From Anastatus disparis (Eukaryota; Arthropoda; Insecta; Hymenoptera; Eupelmidae), in assembly GCA_017163975.1 (NCBI GenBank), contig JAFFSR010000004.1, positions 1,550,001 to 1,614,000 of the forward strand: DNA of 64,000 bases, written 5' to 3'. The translations under genes and the position numbers were made by a program. The first letter of the stretch is position 1, and the number at the start of each line of letters is the position of its first letter. The notes below the pieces were generated by a model, which worked only from the letters and a program-made list of their open reading frames with translations, had not been told where the DNA came from and did not search any database. Positions 15,281 to 26,971 of this stretch are shown here, one piece after another.

Positions 15281-16154
15281 CTTCATCTTGACTACAGAAT
15301 TGCAGAAAACGTTAAAAAAGAAAGTTGAAGAAATGAAGTCGTGCTTTAAGAAAAGTGCATAATAGTTTATGTAAAAAGTATAGGTTTCACCATAAATATT
15401 GTATATAGGAATTGCTAATTTTAGATCTATATAAATGAATACATTTATTTTTATAAGTTTAATTATTATTTAAACGAATACTATATTTTTTATAATCAAA
15501 TTTTTAGAAATTTATTCTAAAAATTATTTCGTCTAGGTTATAATAATAATAATAAGTTTTGTAAGAAATTCATTCATTAAATATGCGTTATGTTAAATCA
15601 AGCATAACGTTCAACTGGTTTAAACACTTTCATACATCGTGATAAAAATTTTAAAGATTTACTGGGATGAACATATAAATACCTAATAAACTTTATTATA
15701 ATTACTTAACAGCTGCATCAAATGATAATACCAACTACCATTTGTTAGAACTATAATCGATTCCTTCGATAAGAATAGCTTAAACCATTACTTTTCACCT
15801 GAAATTTTTAATATCGATTTCTTTTTGATTACAAAATAAGTAGATGGCATTACATTTAATGTGTAAAATATCGTTTCCGAAGCAAAAAGATCTGCCCTCG
15901 TGATTTTTTCGATTTTCTTTACGATTAGATTTTCAAAATGTTGACTCTAAGTTGGTGAAATTTTTATTTTTATTATGTTTAGGTTTTTCTACATATAAAA
16001 AATGTATTACCACTGTTATTGCTGAGGTTTTAAAAATTGCGCCTCCTCTGACCCTCTGCTACGCATCCGTCGTATCTCTAATAATTTTTTAGACGATGAT
16101 GAAAATAGAATATCACACGAATTAAACTATATTTTGAGTTTAGAAAATTTAACG
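15281..16154 (+). repeat. Intergenic repeat A, 'empty' copy
   Basis: This segment matches, inverted and diverged, 19,381-21,592. Matching landmarks are GACTACAGAATTGCAG (15,290) with its complement near 21,570, and GAGGTTTTAAAAATTGC (16,024) with its complement at about 19,490. It lacks three insertions present in the other copy and so gives their pre-insertion sites. No gene was found in it. Confidence 0.8.
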
Positions 16155-18330
16155 TATTCTTCATGTTCTTCGTTGGTTTGAGCACAGTCTGGAGTCGGTT
16201 TTTCTCTCTTGAAATTATCTATTAATAATATAATTGATCATCAGCATACAAGTTTTTAAAATCACACTAAAGGACCAAACTTTTAAGTAATGATTGACAA
16301 CTTAACTCAGTTTCCTAAATATGAAGGTTTAAATTAATAAGAATTTATTCTAATCAAAAGCGTTGTATGCTGAAAAATTAACCCTTTTGTTTCTGTGAGA
16401 ACATTTTTGTCCAAAATACAAGATCCCAAGAAATTCAGAAAATTAAAATAGTTAATTAGTTTTTTTCTACATTGCAATGGATGTTTAACCACATTTATCA
16501 GGAAAAAAAAATTTTCCGTAAAAATAATTCGAAACCGAAAGGCTTGAATATTCATTTATAATCATAAAGCTTTCACATTTTTTATTGTTTATCAATAAAA
16601 ATGATAAAGAAATTATTAACACAAATAATTATTGATAAATTAGTTCTGTAACTAAGGTTGTGCTATAATAAACAAATTTTGATTTGAAATCATATCTAAA
16701 GGTGATTTGAATAATGCATTTCTCATTGCTATATTTAACTAAATATTTCTGAGGCTTGTTTCAAAGGCTAGATTTATTATTTTAATATGAGAAGAATGTC
16801 TTAATAGAAACCATTAATACTCAAAATACATTAATAGCACTCCAAAAAACCAAACTAAATTTTGAAATCCTTATAAATGGTTGAAAATATTCTATTGGAG
16901 GATTACTTAAGAAATTATACTTTCCAATAATGTTATTCTTAACACATTTTACATCTTTTGGATCCACACTTACTTCGGTCGCTAAAATGAATGTATCATC
17001 AAGCAAAATATTATTTTTTGGATTAAAAACATTTTTTTTTCACAAATTCATACCAACCTCGTGCCCATATCAGATAGAATTCTCTTTCCACCGAAAAACG
17101 ATAAAACATCTTATAAAATTTATTCATCAATATAAGGCTATAGGATTGCTGCTTGTATATCAGATGAACGCACCAATGAACTTATTATATATTTCATTCA
17201 TCTTTGGAAACACTCTTATCCTAAGCAGTATTCATATTTAGTTTTTGTAACATACTAAAATCTCTAATCATCCTCATAAAATTAATACTTTCCATACCGA
17301 TTGATGAAGAACTAGAAAAATCCACTACAAAAAAATCGGTTCTTTCAGCCATATTTATATCACATTTTAATAATTATTAAGTGTTTGCAATTATGTTTTT
17401 TGTTCATGATGTTTAGGCAAATAATCACGAATGCAACATTAATGAACTAACTAGTAACTATTTGACTACACGCTTTTCATTGCTACCTTAGATACTAACA
17501 ATGAATTTCTTTATCGCTTCTACTCGATAATTTAAAATGTGACTTATTACTTTTCTTTCTTCGATTTCAACATGTTTCTGCTTGCTCCTAATTGAAATCT
17601 TTATAAAAAGTTAAATAGTTTTGAAAATTTAGGGGGTCACTAATGAAAAATATGAATAAAAAAGATATATGAGATGAAACTTTATAAATGGGTACTTATC
17701 AATTTATTAATTTTTTCAAATTAACCCTATATGACACTCAAATACTTATAAGACTTTATAAATTTTATCTTCATATCCAATATAAATAATGTTTAATGAT
17801 TCATGCAAGAAGTCAATGAAAATTCGTAAAAATATTAACTAATTAGTCATTATCTTTTCTAACTTAATTAAACTTCAGTATAAAATTTATTCCAAAATCT
17901 ATCGTGAGATCTATCGTTGCGTCGATATTCATTTAATTATAGGTTATTCTAATTTGCAAGCAATTATTTTAAGTAAATTCTTGAAGCCATATTTAACACA
18001 ATTTTGTAACACGTTATTTTTACTTAGACACTTATGATTTTCATCATGTTGTCTGCTAAATCTACTCTACTTCATCTTATGTTTACAGATTTATTATAAT
18101 AAAGGAATTCAAGATTTCTATCTGAATATTTTCTCTAAAAAAAGCTTATCTTTTTAAGAAAATAGTATTATGTGAAGTACCGACTTCTTTCAATCAACTA
18201 TCATTTCTTATCTTTAAATAATACACGGAAATAAAATACGTATAGACTGTATGTTTATTACTTATCAGTTTCCTTTACGTTTTCTTATGAATCATTGATA
18301 CATATAATTTTTTTTAACAAAATAAAACAG

Positions 18331-18338
18331 TATATAAG
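18331..18338 (+). promoter_or_regulatory. TATA box of P1
   Basis: TATATAAG about 90 bp upstream of the P1 start codon. The same motif is similarly placed before P2 (inside its arm) and P5, and TATAAAAG precedes P3. The region from TATA box to ATG is conserved between P1 and P5. Confidence 0.7.
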
Positions 18339-18421
18339 CTTGTCGCGAATTCGGTGTAAACATAACCGTAAGAAACTTTGTCTTTACATTTACTAAATCA
18401 AGACCACTATAAAACTTCAAC

Positions 18422-18943
18422 ATGAACCAAACTCTTACTACATACCTTTTGCTGGTGGTAGCAATCATCGTTTGTACCATGACTGGAACAGCCATTGCTG
18501 GTAAGTAAAACATTAAATTGTATTTTTTTATTGATTATAAACAAAAATTAATCCAAAAATGAAAAAAGAGATTCTAGCTTACTATTTTAATTATCTACGT
18601 TTTGTTTATATTTTTCTTTGGATAAAATAAAATTTTGTATGTATAACATTATATTTCGAATTTTTGAAATTTAAATACTTACTTGCATACGAAAAAAGGT
18701 TGTACCAAATATTACCATGTCCCACACTAAAAATTAAATGCATAATTATTTTTGTTCGAAATTATTATTAATTCAAAATCATCAAAAAAATTTTTATTCG
18801 TAAAGAAATGTAATCATAGTATATATATATCATTTTAATATATTTCATAATGAAAAAATTTTTGTTCTATAGATCGATGCAACAATGCTTGCGGTAGTTG
18901 CTCTTGTATTGGTAGCTCATGCGTCTGCCCTGATGGAAAGTAA
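18422..18943 (+). CDS. P1: secreted six-cysteine peptide (two exons)
   Basis: CDS join of 18,422-18,500 and 18,873-18,943, giving 49 residues. Exon 1 encodes a signal peptide (MNQTLTTYLLLVVAIIVC then TMTGTAIA), with a cleavage site expected after AIA. The GTAAGT...TATAG intron is 372 nt and splits the next codon in phase 1. Exon 2 encodes a 23-residue mature peptide with six Cys spaced CX3CX2CXCX4CXC and ending PDGK. The start is supported by the hydrophobic leader, the upstream TATA box and an identical exon structure in four paralogues. The fold and function are not recognised. The density of Cys-X-Cys pairs is metallothionein-like, but a secreted effector, venom or antimicrobial role is equally possible. 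There is no proregion. Confidence 0.88.
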
Positions 18944-20074
18944 CCTACTTGCAACAGAGTTTTATTTATACAATTTAAATTATTTGGTTAAACTATATTT
19001 GTAATTAGAAAAATTAATATTCGAAAAATCAAAAGACTTATTATGAAATAAATTTTTTACCGCATTCAATCAATTAGAGTACATTTTTTATCTGAACCAA
19101 ATGTATAAACCAAAGAGTTCCATAAACCATATCCTTATAATTCCATAGTTCATAAGGTAAAATAATATTGTTTTTAAAAAAATTATATAAGTACGACTTG
19201 TAAAAATAAAATGTTTCAATGATTTCTTAACATTATCCAAATGTTAAATCTTATTACAATGTTTATACGTATACATATACTAAATAGAAAAAACAATGTA
19301 ATTTAAAAATATACATGAACATAATATTGATGAAAAAACGACTTGGAACTGTGTTCGAACCAACAATTTTTTATTAAGAGCGCGTTAAATTTTCTAAACT
19401 CAAAATATGGTTAATTTCATGTAATGTTGTATTTTCATCATCGTCTAAAAAATTATTATAGATGCAACAGAAGCGTGATAGTGGCGCAGTGGAGGTGCAA
19501 TTTTTAAAACCTCAGACGTGACAGCGGCAATAGATTTTTTATATGTAGACAAACCTAAACATAATAAAAATAAAAATTTCACTGACTTGGATTCAATATT
19601 TTAAAAATTTGATCGCAAAGAATATTGAAAAATCATAAAGGTAGATCTTTTTGCTTCAGAAATAATATTTTGGATATTAAACGTAATGGTGTGTACTCTT
19701 TTTGTAAACAAAAGGCAACCGATACTAAAAAGCTCAAGTGGAAAATGATGGTATAATCTGTGAATTCTTATTGAGGAAATCAATGATCACTCCAACGAAT
19801 AGTAGTTGCCCGAGTAGAAATTTGTTAGGGCTGCCACATTTGATTACGTGGCCCCCATCTGGTGGCCGAATGGGGACCAATAGTTGCGTGTAATGGTGCG
19901 CTAATCGGGGCCACGTAAGGCTGCCTCGTCTTTCATAACCTCCAATGCAAAGTTCTAATGTACTTGTTTAGTTTTTCATAAACTACCTGTTTGAAAACTT
20001 TCTGAAATCAAAAACTTAATGATATCAAATATAATAATACCTGCATAAGTTTTGTTTACTCATTTGTAAGAAGG

Positions 20075-20335
20075 CTAAGACTCCGGAGGTGGAAAAATTT
20101 TATTTTTAATAAATTCTTCTAAACATTGTATATCATCCATTTCAAAAGGCGGTTCCAAATATTTAACATATAATTGCCGATCGTTTATTTTCTTTACATA
20201 GTCTGTATACAGACTATGTAAAGAAATTGTACCTATAGGTACAATTACTGGATACTTAAATTTGCTATCACAGGTAAAGATGTTTTTAATTAATTTAAAA
20301 TCACATAACATTTTCGTAAATAATTTATATATCAA
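20075..20335 (-). CDS. Small hypothetical ORF inside the foldback element
   Basis: An 86-codon ATG-to-stop frame with mixed composition, ending in an acidic/proline tail (IFPPPES). No domain recognised. It contains a perfect palindrome (CTTTACATAGTCTGTATACA and its complement, about 20,192-20,223) and a second one (AATTGTACCTATAGGTACAATT region, about 20,226-20,247), which is unusual for a coding exon. It may be a captured fragment or chance. Confidence 0.2.
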   Translation of the reverse strand: MIYKLFTKMLCDFKLIKNIFTCDSKFKYPVIVPIGTISLHSLYTDYVKKINDRQLYVKYLEPPFEMDDIQCLEEFIKNKIFPPPES

Positions 20336-20355
20336 AAAAGAACTATCTTAATATA

Positions 20356-20357
<2 letters not shown>

Positions 20358-20398
<41 letters not shown>
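20358..20398. repeat. TA microsatellite
   Basis: About 20 TA units, inside the 19,809-20,604 element. Confidence 0.9.
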
Positions 20399-20401
<3 letters not shown>

Positions 20402-20653
20402 TTAACATACATTGAGCAACACAACTGAAAGCCGGCTTTTAAATAAATTCAATCGGATGCCGTTCGGCAGCCTTGCGAGGCCCAGATCTGCGCCCCATTA
20501 CACACCTTGTATAATACAATGCATAAGTCACAAGAGGGCCACATCAGAATCTTACGGAGCCACTCGTGGTCCAGATGTTTGCCCTAAGTCTATTTCTACT
20601 CGGGTGGTACCATCATTTAATGCAGCTGCCAAGTTATTATATACTCACGTTAA

Positions 20654-20859
20654 GGCGACTTCGAAAGTTAGGTTAAATTTCCATATCATAGTTTACAAAT
20701 TACGTTTTGAGTTTATAAAATTTTTATGATTTTCAAGTTTTCCACCATTCTGTGGGTTTTAAAAAATGGTGGAGAATTTAAAAATTTTTAAAATCTTATG
20801 TATTAAGGGCGTGATTTAAAAATTGAAAAATAAAACCTAGCATAAATTCCGAGGTCGCC
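20654..20859. mobile_element. TTAA-flanked MITE
   Basis: Flanked by TTAA at 20,650-20,653 and 20,860-20,863. The ends are inverted repeats (GGCGACTTCGAAAGTTAGGTT against GGCGACCTCGGAATTTATGCTAGGTT on the other strand). A TTAA target is typical of the piggyBac superfamily. It is absent from the other copy of repeat A, and has no coding capacity. Confidence 0.7.
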
Positions 20860-21131
20860 TTAATAAATTTTTTAGGTATTTATATGCTCATCCCGGTAAA
20901 TCTTTAAAATTTTTATCACGGTGTATGAAAGTGTTTTAACCTGCTGTGCATTATGCTTGATTTAACATACCACATATTTAATGAATGAATTTCTTGTAAA
21001 AGGCATTATTATTTTTCTGACCTTGACCTAATAATTTTTATATTACACTTCTAAAAATTTGATTATTAAAACTGTATTGGTTTAAATAATAATAAAACTT
21101 ATAAAAATAAATATATTAATTTATTGAGATC

Positions 21132-21444
21132 CCTACTGAAAATATTGTATGAGCTTTCATGTGAGATCTCATATATTAAAAAAAAATTTTTAAATAAAAT
21201 ATATGAGAAATCTCATGTGAGATCTCATATATTTAAAAAAATTTTTTAAATAAAATATATGAGAAATCTCATGTGAGATCACATATGAAATCGCCTATGA
21301 AATTTTACATAAATTTATTTTATTTAAAAAAAAAAATATATATGAGATCTCTCGTATGTGATTTCATGAGAAATCTCATATGAGATCGCCTATGACATTG
21401 CATATGAGATCTCTCACGAGAGCTCATATAATATTTTCCGTTGG
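21132..21444. mobile_element. Palindrome-rich MITE with GATC target duplication
   Basis: The terminal inverted repeats read CCTACTGAAAATATTGTATG and CCAACGGAAAATATTATATG. GATC lies on both sides, and the empty copy near 15,430 has a single GATC. The 313-bp interior is built of repeated short palindromes (TGAGATCTCA, TGAGAAATCTCA) separated by A/T tracts. No ORF. The superfamily is not recognised. Confidence 0.78.
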
Positions 21445-21592
21445 GATCCAAAATTAGAAATTTCTATGTATAATATTTATGGAGAAATCTATACTTTTTA
21501 CATAAACTATTATGCGCTTTTCATGAAGAATGATTTAATTTCTTCAACTTTCTTCTTTTGGCGTTTTCTGTAATTCTGTAGTCGAGATAAAG

Positions 21593-22276
21593 TACTATGC
21601 TAGTGACTAACCTTTTTATACATTATATTCAGATATTGGTCGCTTTTTCAAAATTTTTCCATATTACTCAAATTTCTTTATAAATTATTTTTATTTTTAA
21701 GTTTTATTCCAAATTATATAAAAATATTATTTACATCTAATTTTTTAATTTTTTGTATATTATATTTTAGTTTAATAACTATAATGTAACAAAATATATA
21801 TATGGAGAGAAAAAATTTGAATAGTATAAAAATTTATTTATGTTAAAATCACAGATTCTTTTTGATATAACGATTATTTCCATTATTTTGATTCCTGATT
21901 CATTTATAAGTTTTTTATATAATTTTATTTTTTCTACATTATATAACTTTGGTAATGTAAATAATTCTGTAATATTCAATAAAATAAGTTTTTATGTCAT
22001 GGAAAGTATATGGGATTCTTACATTATTATATATGTTTATTGAAATATCACACAGCATTTAACGTTTCCCGTTAGAGATAATATTGTACTATTCTGTTTT
22101 TTTTTAAACAATTTATATAGACATTTTTATAATCAATTATTATATTTGTAATTTTAAATAAATTATTTTTTTTATAAAATACCTGTAATTACTTTTTTAA
22201 ACACGTTTTCATTTCATCGGTAAAATTTTTTTGGTTGATCTGAATTTGAAACAAAATATGTAATATTTTATTCTTA
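21593..22276. other. Spacer between repeats, gene-free
   Basis: AT-rich. The part at about 22,030-22,230 is related, in inverted orientation, to the DNA downstream of P5 (about 43,130-43,370). The opposing short open frames here look non-coding. Confidence 0.5.
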
Positions 22277-24847
22277 TTTCATCAATATTATGTTCATGTA
22301 TATTTTTAAATTACATTGTTTTTTCTATTTAGTATATGTATACGTATAAACATTGTAATAAGATTTAACATTTGGATAATGTTAAGAAATCATTGAAACA
22401 TTTTATTTTTACAAGTCGTACTTATATAATTTTTTTAAAAACAATATTATTTTACCTTATGAACTATGGAATTATAAGGATATGGTTTATGGAACTCTTT
22501 GGTTTATACATTTGGTTCAGATAAAAAATGTACTCTAATTGATTGAATGCGGTAAAAAATTTATTTCATAATAAGTCTTTTGATTTTTCGAATATTAATT
22601 TTTCTAATTACAAATATAGTTTAACCAAATAATTTAAATTGTATAAATAAAACTCTGTTGCAAGTAGGTTACTTTCCATCAGGGCAGACGCATGAGCTAC
22701 CAATACAAGAGCAACTACCGCAAGCATTGTTGCATCGATCTATAGAACAAAAATTTTTTCATTATGAAATATATTAAAATGATATATATATACTATGATT
22801 ACATTTCTTTACGAATAAAAATTTTTTTGATGATTTTGAATTAATAATAATTTCGAACAAAAATAATTATGCATTTAATTTTTAGTGTGGGACATGGTAA
22901 TATTTGGTACAACCTTTTTTCGTATGCAAGTAAGTATTTAAATTTCAAAAATTCGAAATATAATGTTATACATACAAAATTTTATTTTATCCAAAGAAAA
23001 ATATAAACAAAACGTAGATAATTAAAATAGTAAGCTAGAATCTCTTTTTTCATTTTTGGATTAATTTTTGTTTATAATCAATAAAAAAATATACAATTTA
23101 ATGTTTTACTTACCAGCAATGGCTGTTCCAGTCATGGTACAAACGATGATTGCTACCACCAGCAAAAGGTATGTAGTAAGAGTTTGGTTCATGTTGAAGT
23201 TTTATAGTGGTCTTGATTTAGTAAATGTAAAGACAAAGTTTCTTACGGTTATGTTTACACCGAATTCGCGACAAGCTTATATACTGTTTTATTTTGTTAA
23301 AAAAAATTATATGTATCAATGATTCATAAGAAAACGTAAAGGAAACTGATAAGTAATAAACATACAGTCTATACGTATTTTATTTCCGTGTATTATTTAA
23401 AGATAAGAAATGATAGTTGATTGAAAGAAGTCGGTACTTCACATAATACTATTTTCTTAAAAAGATAAGCTTTTTTTAGAGAAAATATTCAGATAGAAAT
23501 CTTGAATTCCTTTATTATAATAAATCTGTAAACATAAGATGAAGTAGAGTAGATTTAGCAGACAACATGATGAAAATCATAAGTGTCTAAGTAAAAATAA
23601 CGTGTTACAAAATTGTGTTAAATATGGCTTCAAGAATTTACTTAAAATAATTGCTTGCAAATTAGAATAACCTATAATTAAATGAATATCGACGCAACGA
23701 TAGATCTCACGATAGATTTTGGAATAAATTTTATACTGAAGTTTAATTAAGTTAGAAAAGATAATGACTAATTAGTTAATATTTTTACGAATTTTCATTG
23801 ACTTCTTGCATGAATCATTAAACATTATTTATATTGGATATGAAGATAAAATTTATAAAGTCTTATAAGTATTTGAGTGTCATATAGGGTTAATTTGAAA
23901 AAATTAATAAATTGATAAGTACCCATTTATAAAGTTTCATCTCATATATCTTTTTTATTCATATTTTTCATTAGTGACCCCCTAAATTTTCAAAACTATT
24001 TAACTTTTTATAAAGATTTCAATTAGGAGCAAGCAGAAACATGTTGAAATCGAAGAAAGAAAAGTAATAAGTCACATTTTAAATTATCGAGTAGAAGCGA
24101 TAAAGAAATTCATTGTTAGTATCTAAGGTAGCAATGAAAAGCGTGTAGTCAAATAGTTACTAGTTAGTTCATTAATGTTGCATTCGTGATTATTTGCCTA
24201 AACATCATGAACAAAAAACATAATTGCAAACACTTAATAATTATTAAAATGTGATATAAATATGGCTGAAAGAACCGATTTTTTTGTAGTGGATTTTTCT
24301 AGTTCTTCATCAATCGGTATGGAAAGTATTAATTTTATGAGGATGATTAGAGATTTTAGTATGTTACAAAAACTAAATATGAATACTGCTTAGGATAAGA
24401 GTGTTTCCAAAGATGAATGAAATATATAATAAGTTCATTGGTGCGTTCATCTGATATACAAGCAGCAATCCTATAGCCTTATATTGATGAATAAATTTTA
24501 TAAGATGTTTTATCGTTTTTCGGTGGAAAGAGAATTCTATCTGATATGGGCACGAGGTTGGTATGAATTTGTGAAAAAAAAATGTTTTTAATCCAAAAAA
24601 TAATATTTTGCTTGATGATACATTCATTTTAGCGACCGAAGTAAGTGTGGATCCAAAAGATGTAAAATGTGTTAAGAATAACATTATTGGAAAGTATAAT
24701 TTCTTAAGTAATCCTCCAATAGAATATTTTCAACCATTTATAAGGATTTCAAAATTTAGTTTGGTTTTTTGGAGTGCTATTAATGTATTTTGAGTATTAA
24801 TGGTTTCTATTAAGACATTCTTCTCATATTAAAATAATAAATCTAGC
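22277..24847 (-). repeat. Right arm of 2.57-kb inverted repeat (contains P2)
   Basis: Reverse complement of 16,767-19,335, with the same peptide gene, promoter and flanks. See the left arm. The two arms are separated by about 2.94 kb containing repeat A and its insertions. Confidence 0.95.
22669..23192 (-). CDS. P2: secreted six-cysteine peptide (two exons)
   Basis: CDS complement of join 22,669-22,739 and 23,114-23,192. The 49-residue product is identical to P1: the same 26-residue leader, a phase-1 intron (374 nt, 2 bp longer than in P1) and a 23-residue mature peptide with the CX3CX2CXCX4CXC spacing and a PDGK end. It is transcribed towards P1, about 3.7 kb apart stop to stop, inside the right inverted arm. 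Its downstream DNA resembles that of P5, whereas that of P1 does not. This suggests P2 keeps the older arrangement and P1 is the newer copy. Function unknown, as for P1. Confidence 0.88.
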
Positions 24848-25152
24848 GTTTGTCATCTGAAAACTTATCCCAAAGTACGAGCAAAATCCGTGATCTGGAG
24901 AGTATCACTCTCCTAGTTAATTTTCAAAATGTGGAGATTTTAAAAATATATATTCCAATCAAAAGCGTTAGAATAATGTAAAAATTAAATATTTATTTAT
25001 AACAATACTTTTATATAACGTTTAAATCTCTTTATTGCATATAATTAAATTATTAATATAACCAATCATTTATGAATAAATTATTATTGCAAATATTAAA
25101 AAATAAATCCTTAATATCTATCTTCCGGGAATCCTTCTGAACTCAATCATAT
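24848..25152. other. Gene-free; short MITE-end-like motif
   Basis: Around 24,877-24,915 the motif GAGCAAAATCCGTGA... CACTCTCC resembles, inverted, sequence at about 33,821-33,860 just outside the gypsy LTR. The two may be remnants of one repeat family. Confidence 0.4.
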
Positions 25153-25328
25153 ATTTTTTTTCATTTTTATTTAACGTCGCTGTATTATTACCGACAGTGG
25201 TTGTCAGTATGTTTGTGAACAAAACACATGTAACGTACAGTGGTGCTCGTATATAGAATCGGCCGAGAGCAGGATTTGAACTTTGGACCTCAAGATTACG
25301 AATCCATTGCTTTACCACTGATGACCTC
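25153..25328 (-). mobile_element. tRNA-derived SINE, copy 4 (internally deleted)
   Basis: Same family as at 6.2, 8.3 and 11.4 kb. The tail (TTTATTTAACGTCGCTGTATT), the CAAGCACCACTGTA-related part and a degenerate tRNA-like head are present, but the part around GCTAATTAGC and the A box are shortened. It is the most diverged copy. Confidence 0.8.
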
Positions 25329-26971
25329 GAAATAATGTATATGTAATAGTATCAAAACATAATTGCATTGATGTTTTCTAATCAAATTTTAACAAGTTTC
25401 ATTGATTTATATTTCTTTGATAATTGGCAATAATTCTGTAATAATTTCATCATTTTTTTAGCTCTAATCACGTTAAATATTAAAAAAATTAGTGAGAAAA
25501 GGTGATTTAAAAACGCTTACATTTTGAAAAGATCGCAAATGATAAAATTACTTTTTATGCAAATCGTTTAACAAATATTTTAAGATTTTTGTTGAAAATG
25601 CAGTCGATAATGCTTTCTTACTTTTTAATTTGAAATAAATACTTAAATATAATTGGATATACTATAATAAATAAAATAAGAAAAGATCATTTTTTAAGAT
25701 ATTTTAGTATCGTAAAAATGTTTAATTAAATTAAATTAAATTTATTAAAAAATGCACTGTTTTTTAATAAAATAATTTAGAGATGATTAAAACATCATGT
25801 AATAATGACATGTACATTCCTCACAAAAATTTTTGCTATGCTATGAAAATTATACAAACTTATACAAGGATTTTTAAAACTAAAATTTAAGCTTCTATAA
25901 GTAGATTCAATCGATGTCTAAACTAGAAAGTTAATTTTTAATGAGTTTACTGATTTTTCCAAAAATAGCGAAAGGACCATAAAGACCATACACTGCTTTT
26001 AATTAAAGTCCATGTTGATTATACAATTTTTCATCAATAAACTCATTTTGAGTTTTCTGCAAATCTTTCTGCTCTGTATTGATTGTTAAATGAATAATAT
26101 TAATATAACAACACATTGCTATGTTTTATTTTTTATTGTACAGTGAATTTAATGATTTATTATTTATAAATGTTTACATTTAAAAATGAAAGTGGATATT
26201 CATAATATAATATGACAATAAACAGACAATTTAAACCTCATTAATTTAAATCTTTTGTTGATATTTGATTCTGATTAATGTACAAAGCCATAATTTAAAA
26301 TTAAAAAAAAAAGCGAATCCATTATAAATGTAATTATTGTTATGATCATCTGAAAATCTTCCACCTAAAAATATATCCGTGAGAGAGAGTGAAATTTAAT
26401 AACCTAATGACGATATATCTTTAATTAACCGTAAAACGAAAACAAGATAAAGGAAAAGAAATAGAGAAAAAAAATCGAAATTTCTCCCCTACTCCTTTTA
26501 TTTATAAGAATTTTTTCCAAGAAAGAAGAAAGTAACTACACGGAATGTGGACCGCTTTAAGCATCCACGTGTAAGCAATTAAATGTCATGATTTTTGTTA
26601 ACTTATTATATACATATAGAGAACGATTAGGCTTTTAGAACAACGTATTCGTTGACCTTAAAATGTATAAATATATCTGTGACACAAAATCAAGATCTTT
26701 TTTTTTATAAGAATGATCAAAAGTTTCATGTAGTAAAAGATACTTTTTTTCTTTTTAGAAATTCAATACTTTCTGAAATTAATGTATATAATTGAAGTAC
26801 TGATTTTCTGCTGGGACCACACTTATTCATGTTATTAAAATTTTTTAACATTAAAATTGAAATTAATGATAAATATTTGGTTATTTCTGATACATGAAGT
26901 TTGAAATTTTGCTAATTAAAATTGTAAATAATTAGTTGATTAATGTAAGATTTATTGTAAGAGGAAAAAAA
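25329..26971. other. Gene-free AT-rich DNA
   Basis: No gene, RNA or element supported. Confidence 0.5.

Larger units (their letters stand above)
16767..19335 (+). repeat. Left arm of 2.57-kb inverted repeat (contains P1)
   Basis: This arm is the reverse complement of 22,277-24,847. Positions sum to 41,614 on the outer side and 41,612 on the inner side, because of one 2-bp difference (TGTATTTT versus TGTATATTTT) in the intron of the peptide gene. Outside GCTAGATT (16,767) and inside GATGAAA (19,335) the two flanks stop matching abruptly. The arms carry identical coding sequence. A recent inverted duplication or ongoing gene conversion would explain this. The identical 103-codon open frames in each arm look non-coding. 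Confidence 0.95.
19809..20604. mobile_element. Foldback DNA element with CCCGAGTAGAAAT termini
   Basis: It begins CCCGAGTAGAAATTTGTTAG and ends with the inverted form (CTAAGTCTATTTCTACTCGGG). Related, GC-richer sequence extends about 120-200 bp inward at each end. It is flanked by TG on both sides, a possible 2-bp target duplication, and the other copy of repeat A has uninterrupted sequence here. The interior is AT-rich and holds a TA microsatellite and one 86-codon open frame. No transposase domain is recognisable, so it is probably non-autonomous. Confidence 0.75.
19381..21592 (-). repeat. Intergenic repeat A, inverted copy carrying three insertions
   Basis: Reverse-complement relative of 15,281-16,154. 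Matching blocks are about 19,384-19,808, 20,605-20,649, 20,864-21,131 and 21,445-21,592. Between them lie three elements (19,809-20,604; 20,654-20,859; 21,132-21,444) absent from the other copy. The two copies are clearly diverged, so this duplication is older than that of the 2.57-kb arms. Confidence 0.78.

Noticed and set aside
16930..17241. Identical open frames of 103 and 61 codons in both inverted arms
   Set aside because: They are identical only because the arms are identical. They overlap on opposite strands, lie upstream of P1/P2 and have no signal, domain or splice context.
18292..18513. Open frame antisense to P1 exon 1 (also at 23,068 and 42,092)
   Set aside because: A shadow of the signal-peptide exon on the other strand; the sense gene explains the conservation.
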